A DNA stretch of 36,434 nucleotides. Origin: Polyangiaceae bacterium. Its GTDB lineage: Bacteria; Myxococcota_A; Polyangia; Polyangiales; Houyiibacteriaceae. Each line of letters starts with the position of its first letter. Positions within the stretch are counted from its first letter, which is position 1. Below, one piece after another: positions 26,853-34,058 of the stretch. The translations under genes and the position numbers were made by a program. The stretch is taken from contig JALVDI010000206.1 of the NCBI GenBank assembly GCA_027009115.1, positions 1 through 36,434 on the forward strand, given 5' to 3'. The notes under the pieces are model-generated. The model was not told the DNA's origin, ran no database searches, and worked only from the letters and a program-made list of their open reading frames with translations.

Positions 26853-27371
26853 ATGGCGATCCGACCCATCCTCCACTACCCCGACAAACGCCTGCGGATC
26901 CCGGGCAAACCGGTGACCGACTTCGGCCCCGAATTCCAGCAGCTCGTCGAGGACATGGCCGAGACGATGTACGCAGCGCCCGGCGTCGGCCTCGCTGCTC
27001 CACAGATTGGGGTGTCTCTCCGCCTCTTCGTCATCGACGTGGCTACCGGCGACGACGAGCCGAGCGACCTTCGCGTGTTCACCAACCCGGAGCTGCTCGA
27101 GCTCGAGGGCTCCGTGCTCTTCGACGAGGGCTGCCTCTCCTTCCCGGGCGCTCGCGAGGAGATCGAACGGGCCGAGCGGGTCCGCGTTCGGGCCCTGGAT
27201 CGCCACGGCGAAGCTTTCGAGCTCGAGGCGGACGGACTCCTCGCCATCGCTATCCAACACGAAAACGACCACCTCGACGGCAAGCTGATGATCGACAAGC
27301 TCGGGGTGCTGCGCCGTCGGCTCTTGCATCGCTCGATGGTCAAGCGCGCGACCGCCGCGGCCATGGCCTGA
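26853..27371 (+). CDS. def: Peptide deformylase
   Basis: 'GVGLAAPQIG', 'EGCLSFPG', 'IAIQHENDHLDGKLMID' metal-binding motifs. Confidence 0.96.
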   Translation: MAIRPILHYPDKRLRIPGKPVTDFGPEFQQLVEDMAETMYAAPGVGLAAPQIGVSLRLFVIDVATGDDEPSDLRVFTNPELLELEGSVLFDEGCLSFPGAREEIERAERVRVRALDRHGEAFELEADGLLAIAIQHENDHLDGKLMIDKLGVLRRRLLHRSMVKRATAAAMA

Positions 27372-27389
27372 GCGGCACGAGCGGGGACG

Positions 27390-28325
27390 ATGCGCGCGCT
27401 CTTCTTCGGTAGCCCAGCATTCGCCGTGCCGTGTCTCGACGCGCTCCACGAGATCGCCGAGGTCGTCGCGGTCTTCTCTCAGCCCGATCGGCCCGCCGGC
27501 CGTGGCCTGGCGCTCCGAGCGCCGGCGGTGAAGGTGCGCGCCCTGGAGCTCGGGCTGCCCGTCTCCCAGCCCACCAAGGTGCGGACGGCTGCCTTCGCCG
27601 AAGAGCTCCGGGCCCACGAGGCGGACATCGCCGTGGTCGTCGCCTATGGTCGGATCCTGCCGAAGGCCGTGCTCGACGCACCGCGGCGGGGCTGCGTCAA
27701 CGTCCACGCCTCGCTGCTCCCACGCTGGCGCGGAGCCGCGCCGATTCAGTGGGCCCTCGCGACCGGTGACCAAGAGACCGGCGTGACCTTGATGCAAATG
27801 GACGAGGGGATGGACACGGGCCCGATCCTGGCGACCCGGCGTACGCCTATCGCTCCCGACGAGACGACCCCCGAGCTCGCCGAGCGCCTTTCGGACCTGG
27901 GAGCCCAACTCCTTCGGGAGGAGCTTCCGCGTTGGGTCGCCGGAGCGCTCGCTCCGATGCCTCAGCCTCCCGATGGGGTGACGATGGCCCCGCTGCTGAC
28001 CAAGGAGGACGGGCGGCTGCCTTGGTCACGCAGCGCCCGCGCGGTCCACGACCGCGTCCGAGCCATGAAGCCGTGGCCTGGAGCGTTCACCGACGTGGAC
28101 GGCGAAGACCGCCGCATCAAGGTCCACGCCACCCATGTCGTGCACGAGACCGGCCACCATGGCGACCCCGGGGAAGTGATCGGCGCCGACGAAAGGGGCG
28201 TACGGGTGGCATGCGGCGAAGGCGTCATCGCGCTCGATGTGCTCCAGGACCCCAGCCGCCGACGCCTGGAGGCCGCGGCCTATCTTCGCGGGCCCGGACT
28301 CTCGCCCGGCACGCGGCTGCGCTGA
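27390..28325 (+). CDS. fmt: Methionyl-tRNA formyltransferase
   Basis: 'MRALFFGSPAFAVPCLDAL', 'VVVAYGRILPKAVLDAPRRGCVNVHASLLPRWRGAAPIQWALATGDQETGVTLMQMDEGMDTGPIL'. Confidence 0.96.
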   Translation: MRALFFGSPAFAVPCLDALHEIAEVVAVFSQPDRPAGRGLALRAPAVKVRALELGLPVSQPTKVRTAAFAEELRAHEADIAVVVAYGRILPKAVLDAPRRGCVNVHASLLPRWRGAAPIQWALATGDQETGVTLMQMDEGMDTGPILATRRTPIAPDETTPELAERLSDLGAQLLREELPRWVAGALAPMPQPPDGVTMAPLLTKEDGRLPWSRSARAVHDRVRAMKPWPGAFTDVDGEDRRIKVHATHVVHETGHHGDPGEVIGADERGVRVACGEGVIALDVLQDPSRRRLEAAAYLRGPGLSPGTRLR

Positions 28326-28339
28326 GAAGGGAAACCCCG

Positions 28340-28894
28340 ATGAAGATCTACACGAAGACGGGAGACCGCGGTCAGACGGGCTTGTTCGGAGGCGCGCGGG
28401 TGTCGAAGGCGACCGCCCGAGTCCGCGCCTACGGTGACGTCGACGAGCTCAACAGCGTGCTCGGGGTCGCCCGCGCGGGGGGTGTCCCCACCCCCGTGGA
28501 CGCCGTGCTGAGCATCGTCCAGAGCGAGCTGTTCGATGTGGGCGCCGAGCTCGCAACAGCCCCCGGGCGCAGCGCCCAAGGCTTCGCCCCAATCGACGAG
28601 CGAGCCATCGAGCGCCTCGAACGTGCCATCGATGAGGCCGTCGCGGCGCTGCCGCCGCTCAAGAGTTTCATCCTGCCCGGTGGTTGCCTTGGGGCGGCGC
28701 AGCTCCATGTGGCGCGAACGGTCTGCCGGCGGGCGGAACGCTCCGTCGTGGCCCTCGCCGACGACGAGGTCGTGCGCGACACGCTCGTCGTCTACCTCAA
28801 CCGCTTGAGCGACCTGCTCTTCGTCCTGGCCCGCCTCACCAACCAGGAGGCCGGATGCCCGGACGTCGAATGGAGAGGCCGCGCGCACCAATAG
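28340..28894 (+). CDS. Cob(I)yrinic acid a,c-diamide adenosyltransferase (PduO type)
   Basis: 'MKIYTKTGDRGQTGLFGGARVSKATARVRAYGDVDELNSVLGVAR', 'FILPGGCLGAAQLHVARTVCRRAERSVV', 'LNRLSDLLFVLAR'. Confidence 0.95.
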   Translation: MKIYTKTGDRGQTGLFGGARVSKATARVRAYGDVDELNSVLGVARAGGVPTPVDAVLSIVQSELFDVGAELATAPGRSAQGFAPIDERAIERLERAIDEAVAALPPLKSFILPGGCLGAAQLHVARTVCRRAERSVVALADDEVVRDTLVVYLNRLSDLLFVLARLTNQEAGCPDVEWRGRAHQ

Positions 28895-28896
28895 TG

Positions 28897-28924
28897 AAGA
28901 GCCGGCGCGTTGACGCCGGCTCTT
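28897..28924. terminator. Bidirectional terminator-like hairpin between the adenosyltransferase gene (+) and the 6S RNA candidate (-)
   Basis: Perfect 11-bp stem aagagccggcg(28897-28907) cgttga cgccggctctt(28914-28924); 3 nt after the adenosyltransferase stop. No long U tract on either side. Confidence 0.75.
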
Positions 28925-28925
28925 G

Positions 28926-29112
28926 GTCCTTACCGTGAGAGAGGAGGAGTGGTTTGAACCGAACCCCTACCATTCTGGTAGGTGGGTGCCGTGTCGCGCC
29001 GCTTCAGGCTTCCCAGTGATGCTTGCTGGGTCTGCACACCACGGGCGACTGAGCCCCCGGTTCGATGGAGTCAGGGATTCGTTTCGCTACCTCGCAAGCC
29101 ACAGAGGGACAT
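28926..29112 (-). ncRNA. ssrS: 6S RNA (SsrS) candidate
   Basis: On the minus strand, motif order matches E. coli 6S: GGTGTGCAGACCCAG[..]CTGGGAAGCCTGAAGCGGCGCGACACGGCACCCACCTACCAGAATGGTAGGGGTTCGGTTC, versus E. coli GGUGAGCAUGCUCGGUCCGUCCGAGAAGCCUUAAAACUGCGACGACACAUUCACCUUGAACCAAGGGUUC (recalled). Closing-stem complementarities GUCC/GGAC, GUG/CAC, GAGG/CCUC, GAACCG/CGGTTC. About 187 nt with its own promoter and a downstream hairpin. Confidence 0.8.
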
Positions 29113-29118
29113 AAAGAC

Positions 29119-29147
29119 ACCCTACGCACGCGGGCTGCCCCGGTCAA
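29119..29147 (-). promoter_or_regulatory. sigma70-type promoter for the 6S RNA candidate
   Basis: Minus strand TTGACC (29147-29142), 17-bp spacer, TAGGGT (29124-29119); predicted TSS A at about 29112. Confidence 0.65.
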
Positions 29148-29189
29148 CGGGCACGCGGGCACACAGGCGCACCGGTACCGCTCAGGGTC

Positions 29190-30887
29190 TCAGTCCTTCA
29201 CCGGTGTGGCCTTCAGAGCGGCCTTGCCGTTTTTCTTGTAAACGGTGAAGCGGACGCCCTTGGCACCGTGCTTGGCAACGATGGCGTCGCGGTTCTTGCG
29301 CAGCGTCTGGCTGAAGCGCTCGAAGGTGAGCCCCGCCGTCGGCTCGCCGCACGCGCGCTTCATGGCCACGAAGTCGTCGTAGACCTGACGGAAGTGGGCC
29401 TCCTCGTCGTCGGCCTCCGAAGCGGCGGCGAGAAGCTCCTCGGGGATTTGGGCGACCATCGTCTGCCCCTCGTCCTCGTCGAAGTCGTGCGCGAGCGGCG
29501 CCGCGGGCGCGGGGGGCTCCATGGCCGGCGGAGGCGGCGCAGGCGGAGGCGGAGGCGCAGGCGCGGGCGCAGCCGGTGGCGCTGCGGGCGCAGGCGCAGC
29601 GGGCGCAGGCGCAGGGGGCGCGGGCGCTGCGGCAGGCTCGGGCGCGGGCGGAATCTCAGCCGCCCCCCCCTCGTCCTGAGCGAAACCGAAGAACGGGGTC
29701 GAGCCGCCCCGCTCCGGCGCCGCACCGAGGATCTCGTCCAGATCCTTCGCGGGCTTCGCCGCCCCCGCGCCGGTCCCTGCGACGCGTTCGAGCCCCTGGT
29801 TGACGTCCTTGGCGATCTGCCGGTATCGGCGCGTCAGCTTCGTCTCGTCGAGACGCTGAAGCTGACCGCTGGCGAGCGCCTGTGCGACGTCGCGGAAGCG
29901 GCGATAGGGACGTACGTGCTCCAACCACATGAAGAGCAGTCCCAGCAGACCCAGGACAAGAGCGACCGCGCCCACCGCGATCCACGGCACGCTGTCGAGG
30001 GACTCCTCGTAGCGGAAGAGATCGAGCGGGGACGCGAGAGCGCTCGCCGGCCGTGTGATGACGTAGCCAACCTGAGCGTGGGAAGCGCTACCGGTCACCA
30101 GGGCGAAGATCCCGCGACCGCTCTCACCCACAGGCATCGGGTCCGTCCGCCCTTCGCTCGCGAGCGCCGGGTCTTCGAGAGCGCTCGCCAGGGCTGCCTC
30201 GATCTGGGGCGCCTGAGGCACCCCCTGGCCGGGCTCGATGTGCGACGCGAGCAGCCGCTCCCGGGCGAAGAAGCCCAGGCTGGCGCCGGGGATGCGCGAC
30301 GCGAGACGCGCCGTGAGCTGTGGGCTCACCTCCATGCAGTGGATGATGGCGCCGACGTAGCGGCCGCCGTCGATGACCGGGCGCGCCGCCACCCGGTAGA
30401 TGACCCCGTTGTAAAGGAGGACGTCGTCGGTGAGATAACCGCTGAGGGCGCGCTGCACGACGGGGAAGGCCCCAAGCCCCGCGCCCGCCGGAGGAGCGCT
30501 GCCCCCAAGCTGGGCGATGATCTCGCCTTGGGCATCGACGGCGAAGAGCAACTGCGCTGCTCCCTCCTGGAGCTGGGTGTTGAGCTCGGCGAGCTTGCGA
30601 CCGAGACCGTCGCGAAGGGAGCCCTCCAGCTCGCTGCGGTCGCGTCGGCTGCTCGCGCGCTGCAGCGCCGAACGCACGTCGCTGTTCGCCGCCATCGGGG
30701 CGATGTCGTCGAGGCGAGCCCTGGCGTCGTACCGGAGCCACAGCTCGAGCTCCACACGGTCACGGCGGAGCTGCTCCTCCAAGCGCGTGTCGTAGTTGCG
30801 GTTGATCTGGTCTTGCGCGATGAACGCGGCGGCGACTCCGGCCCCGGCCGCCACGGCGAGGAGGAAGTAGTAGAAGCGAGACAGCAT
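29190..30887 (-). CDS. Membrane-anchored sensor-like protein with periplasmic cache-like region, Pro/Ala-rich linker and conserved C-terminal domain (possibly MXAN_5187-like)
   Basis: N-term TM 'MLSRFYYFLLAVAAGAGVAAAFIAQDQ', second TM 'VPWIAVGAVALVLGLLGLLFMWLEHV', HAMP-like following segment, Pro/Ala-rich linker, C-term 'HFRQVYDDFVAMKRACGEPTAGLTFERFSQTLRKNRDAIVAKHGAKGVRFTVYKKNGKAALKATPVK'. Confidence 0.8.
   Translation of the reverse strand: MLSRFYYFLLAVAAGAGVAAAFIAQDQINRNYDTRLEEQLRRDRVELELWLRYDARARLDDIAPMAANSDVRSALQRASSRRDRSELEGSLRDGLGRKLAELNTQLQEGAAQLLFAVDAQGEIIAQLGGSAPPAGAGLGAFPVVQRALSGYLTDDVLLYNGVIYRVAARPVIDGGRYVGAIIHCMEVSPQLTARLASRIPGASLGFFARERLLASHIEPGQGVPQAPQIEAALASALEDPALASEGRTDPMPVGESGRGIFALVTGSASHAQVGYVITRPASALASPLDLFRYEESLDSVPWIAVGAVALVLGLLGLLFMWLEHVRPYRRFRDVAQALASGQLQRLDETKLTRRYRQIAKDVNQGLERVAGTGAGAAKPAKDLDEILGAAPERGGSTPFFGFAQDEGGAAEIPPAPEPAAAPAPPAPAPAAPAPAAPPAAPAPAPPPPPAPPPPAMEPPAPAAPLAHDFDEDEGQTMVAQIPEELLAAASEADDEEAHFRQVYDDFVAMKRACGEPTAGLTFERFSQTLRKNRDAIVAKHGAKGVRFTVYKKNGKAALKATPVKD
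29505..29655. repeat. Low-complexity GGCGCA/GGCGGA region encoding a Pro/Ala-rich linker
   Basis: Reiterated ggcggaggcgcaggcg...; encodes PAPEPAAAPAPPAPAPAAPAPAAPPAAPAPAPPPPPAPPPP. Confidence 0.8.
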
Positions 30888-30890
30888 CGT

Positions 30891-31568
30891 TCAGCTCCCC
30901 CCGCCGAGGGTGATCGGCTCGACCTGCAGGGGCACTCCCTCGGTTACCTGCACCGGAGCCGAATGCACCTCTTCGGCGCCGCGGAACACCTTGAGCGTGT
31001 AACTCCCCGCGGCGATCCCTTCGAAAGAGTAGCTTCCGTCGGGCGCCATCCGGGCGCACGCGACGAGGTCGCCCAGGGCATGCACGGTCCCACCCACGTG
31101 GGCGTAGAGGCGATCGGTGATCGTGTACGGACCGCCCGCGGGAACGTTGATGGCGCGGGCGTTGCCCGGGGCCGTCGCCAGGGGCGCGAAGTCGGGGATC
31201 TCGCTCGACTGGAGCTCGTGGGCGCAGCCATCACGGTTCTCGATGCGCAGCGCCGCGCCGGCCTTCGTGACGATCGTCTTGGGCATCAGATCGCCGCCCT
31301 GGATGCGGTACGTGCACCCGGTCGGGGCCTCGACCTCGGCCCCGGTCAGGACGACGGCGAGCTCGCGGTCGGGCCGAGGTCGCGGCGGACGCGGATCGAG
31401 GAAGCCATTCCAAACCTTCCAGTAGTAGGTGGCCGGTCCTTCCTCCGCCGCGGGTCTGGAGGCGTCGGACGCCATCCGAACCGTTCCGCGGATCGGCGCC
31501 GCCAGAGCGGTGGCCCCGGCCACCCCCGCGACGGCGATCACCCACTTGAGCACTGCCTTCGTCCGCAT
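30891..31568 (-). CDS. Secreted beta-sandwich / carboxypeptidase-regulatory-like protein
   Basis: Signal-like MRTKAVLKWVIAVAGVAGATALAAPIRGTV; 'PDGSYSFEGIAAGSYTLKVFRGAEEVHSAPVQVTEG' typical of CarboxypepD_reg-like domains; lies 3 nt upstream of the sensor-like gene. Confidence 0.65.
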   Translation of the reverse strand: MRTKAVLKWVIAVAGVAGATALAAPIRGTVRMASDASRPAAEEGPATYYWKVWNGFLDPRPPRPRPDRELAVVLTGAEVEAPTGCTYRIQGGDLMPKTIVTKAGAALRIENRDGCAHELQSSEIPDFAPLATAPGNARAINVPAGGPYTITDRLYAHVGGTVHALGDLVACARMAPDGSYSFEGIAAGSYTLKVFRGAEEVHSAPVQVTEGVPLQVEPITLGGGS

Positions 31569-31642
31569 GAAACCCCTTTTGAGTTCGGTGGGTTACGCGC
31601 GTCGATGGTACGGGGGCAGGGCCGGCGCGGTCAACGGAAAGC

Positions 31643-32662
31643 TCAGCCTCGACTGAGCGGCGGAGGCGCATAGTAGTCCACCACGCGGATCTTACGAGAG
31701 AGGCGGACCTCGAAGGTTTGGCGCTCCCCTTGGGCGTCGCCGCCGATCTCGAAAGGCAGCGGGCGGTCCAGCTCGACGCGCACATGCTCGACCAAGAAAT
31801 CATGAACGCGAGGATCCCGGTAGGTCCCTTTCCAGATCTCGCGGATGTGCCGCGCGACATCCAGGCTTCCGATGTCCACGACGCGGAGGTTGAAGCGGTC
31901 GTCGCGGTCCTCGGCGAAGGGGAAGATGCGCGCCCCAAAGCCCCAGTACGGAACCGTCGAGGCCCAGACACCACGCATCGGGCCTTCGTAGAGCAGCTCC
32001 CCAGGATCCATGGGAGCACCAACGGGCTGTCCGTCGACCCCAAGGCGCAGCGCCGGCTCGCCGAGGTTGGTGATCCGGACCGGGTGGTGGGGCCAGCGTA
32101 GGATCCGCGGCATCGACAGCAGCGGAATCGCGAGCGCGTAGGAGAGTGCCCCGGTCCCGTAGCGACGGAGGATCGGGAGGCGCCGCATCACGTCGCGGAC
32201 CCGATGGAAGTCCTCGAGGGCGACCGCCTCGACCCCCACGCCGCAGAAGGGCGCCATCATCCCTTCGCACTCGACGAGGCGAAGTTCGCGGCTCCCGCCT
32301 TCTTTGCGGAGTCGGCCCAGGTCCGCGACGACGCCCGCTTGGGCACCCAACACCCACGCCAAGGCGTTGCCGGTGCCGAGCTTGAGCATACCGAAGCGTG
32401 GCGGCTCACGGCCCTGAGCGTCGGCCTCCTTGCAGATCCAGGTCACCATCTGCGTAAAGGTTCCGTCGCCACCGCCCGTGAGCACCGTCGGGTAGCCACG
32501 CTCGACGATCCGCCGCGCGATCTCGCGACCTTCCTCCAGGCTGCGTGAAACGAAGAGGTCGCCGCTCTGGACGATCTGGTCGAGCATGCCGACGAGGTCC
32601 TCCGTGACCCCCTTCGCGTTCCCGTTGACGACGACCGCGACGCGGTCCTCTGCGGCACTCAC
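31643..32662 (-). CDS. Diacylglycerol kinase-like lipid kinase (DAGK catalytic family)
   Basis: GTG 32662 (VSAAEDRVAVVVNGNAKGVTEDL); 'YPTVLTGGGDGTFTQMVTWI', 'MLKLGTGNALAWVLGA'. Start overlaps the neighbour's stop (GTGA). Confidence 0.88.
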   Translation of the reverse strand: MSAAEDRVAVVVNGNAKGVTEDLVGMLDQIVQSGDLFVSRSLEEGREIARRIVERGYPTVLTGGGDGTFTQMVTWICKEADAQGREPPRFGMLKLGTGNALAWVLGAQAGVVADLGRLRKEGGSRELRLVECEGMMAPFCGVGVEAVALEDFHRVRDVMRRLPILRRYGTGALSYALAIPLLSMPRILRWPHHPVRITNLGEPALRLGVDGQPVGAPMDPGELLYEGPMRGVWASTVPYWGFGARIFPFAEDRDDRFNLRVVDIGSLDVARHIREIWKGTYRDPRVHDFLVEHVRVELDRPLPFEIGGDAQGERQTFEVRLSRKIRVVDYYAPPPLSRG

Positions 32663-32958
32663 CGGCGGGGCTCCCCGAGCACGTCGTCGATGCACGCGGC
32701 CAGGTGGATGTCGAGGGAAGTGACACCGCCGGCGTCGTGGGTCCAGAGGCGCACCGAGAGGCGGTCGTAGACCCAGTGGAGGTCCGGGTGATGGTTGGCC
32801 CCTTCGGCCAGGTCGCCGATGCGCTGGATCAAGCCAAGGGCCTCTCGAGCGGAACCGGCGCGGTGCTCACGAACGAGGGAGGCGCCGTCCCGTCGCCACG
32901 CAGGGTGACGCGCGAGGAAGGCATCGATGGCGGCGTCGTCGAGCAGGGGGCGAGGCAT
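32659..32958 (-). CDS. 4a-hydroxytetrahydrobiopterin dehydratase (pterin carbinolamine dehydratase)
   Basis: 99 aa; 'LIQRIGDLAEGANHHPDLHWVYDRLSVRLWTHDAGGVTSLDIHLAACID' typical PCD/DCoH motif. Confidence 0.93.
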   Translation of the reverse strand: MPRPLLDDAAIDAFLARHPAWRRDGASLVREHRAGSAREALGLIQRIGDLAEGANHHPDLHWVYDRLSVRLWTHDAGGVTSLDIHLAACIDDVLGEPRR

Positions 32959-33113
32959 GAATGAGCTCCGGGTCGAATCCGAAGGGGCGGCGCGTACCTT
33001 CGTCTGCCGCGCTTCGCAGCGCAGGATGGTTCGAGGGCTGCCTGGCGTGCTCTAGCGGAACCGACCGGAGCGCTCAAGGGGACGCCCCCACCCGTCCGCC
33101 TGCGGCGCAGGGC

Positions 33114-34016
33114 TCAGTAATACCAGGGGAACTTCGAGAAGTCCTTCTCCCGTTTCTCCAGGAAGGCGTCGCGCCCCTCCCGAGCCTCGTCGGTCATGTA
33201 GCCCAGCCGCGTCGCCTCGCCGGCGAAGATCTGCTGACCAACCAAGCCGTCGTCGATCATGTTCATGGCGAACTTGAGCATCCGGATGGCCGTCGGGCTC
33301 TTGTGGACGATCTCCTTCGCCCAGTCGAGGGCGACGCTCTCCAGTTGCTCGTGGGGGACCACGGCGTTGACCATCCCCATCGCCGCCGCCTCCTGAGCGG
33401 TGTAGGTCGCGCCGAGGAAAAAGATCTCCCGGGCCTTCTTCTGGCCCACCATCCGCGCGAGATAGGCCGAACCGTACCCCGCATCGTAGCTCGCCACGTC
33501 CGCGTCCGTTTGCTTGAACCGCGCCCTTTCGCTCGCGAGGGTCAGATCGCAGACCACGTGGAGGCTGTGCCCCCCGCCCACGGCCCAGCCCGGCACGACG
33601 CAGATGACGACCTTGGGCATGAAGCGGATCAGCCGCTGGACCTCGAGGATGTGCAGCCGACCCAGACGGGCCGGGTCGGCCCCGTCGTCGCCCTCGTATT
33701 GGTAACCGTCCTTGCCACGGATACGCTGGTCGCCGCCGGAACAGAACGCCCACCCGCCGTCCTTCGGCGAGGGACCGTTGCCCGTCAGCAGCACGCAGCC
33801 GACGTCGCTGGTCCTGCGGGCGTGGTCGAGGGCCCGAAAGAGCTCATCCACCGTCCGAGGACGAAAGGCGTTGCGCACCTCGGGCCGGTTGAAGGCGACG
33901 CGCACCGTCCCGTGCTCCTTCGCGCGGTGGTAGGTGAGGTCCGTCAGGTTCTCGAAGCCGGGAACCGGCTCCCATCGTGAGGGATCGAAGATCTCGGAGA
34001 CCATGGGGGCGGTCAT
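33114..34016 (-). CDS. menB: 1,4-dihydroxy-2-naphthoyl-CoA synthase (MenB)
   Basis: ATG 34016: 'ITYHRAKEHGTVRVAFNRPEVRNAFRPRTVDEL' type N-term, 'WAFCSGGDQRIRGKDGYQYEG', 'VVCDLTLASERARFKQTDADVASYDAGYGSAYLARMVGQKKAREIFFLG', C-term 'REGRDAFLEKREKDFSKFPWYY'. The 873-aa track ORF is an upstream over-extension. Confidence 0.94.
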   Translation of the reverse strand: MTAPMVSEIFDPSRWEPVPGFENLTDLTYHRAKEHGTVRVAFNRPEVRNAFRPRTVDELFRALDHARRTSDVGCVLLTGNGPSPKDGGWAFCSGGDQRIRGKDGYQYEGDDGADPARLGRLHILEVQRLIRFMPKVVICVVPGWAVGGGHSLHVVCDLTLASERARFKQTDADVASYDAGYGSAYLARMVGQKKAREIFFLGATYTAQEAAAMGMVNAVVPHEQLESVALDWAKEIVHKSPTAIRMLKFAMNMIDDGLVGQQIFAGEATRLGYMTDEAREGRDAFLEKREKDFSKFPWYY

Positions 34017-34058
34017 AGATCGGCCGCGTCCCCGCGCCAACCACGCTATCTTCGGAAG

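Noticed and set aside
28940-28985. Possible tRNA on the minus strand (GGTTCAAACC resembling a T-arm)
   Set aside because: T-stem does not pair, the anticodon-like hairpin has a 5-nt loop, and there is no acceptor stem; the segment fits the 3' half of 6S RNA.
28930-29110. Cobalamin riboswitch (ACTGGGAAGCCTG near a cobalamin gene)
   Set aside because: No B12 box, and it lies downstream of and antisense to the adenosyltransferase rather than in its leader.
28923-29248. Small plus-strand ORFs (63 aa and 88 aa) between the adenosyltransferase and sensor-like genes
   Set aside because: No domain, poor starts, and they lie over the structured 6S RNA candidate and its promoter on the other strand.
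29268-31673. 801-aa plus-strand ORF antisense to the sensor-like and beta-sandwich genes
   Set aside because: Arg/Gly-rich low-complexity mirror ORF without domains; opposite strand has signal peptides and TM segments.
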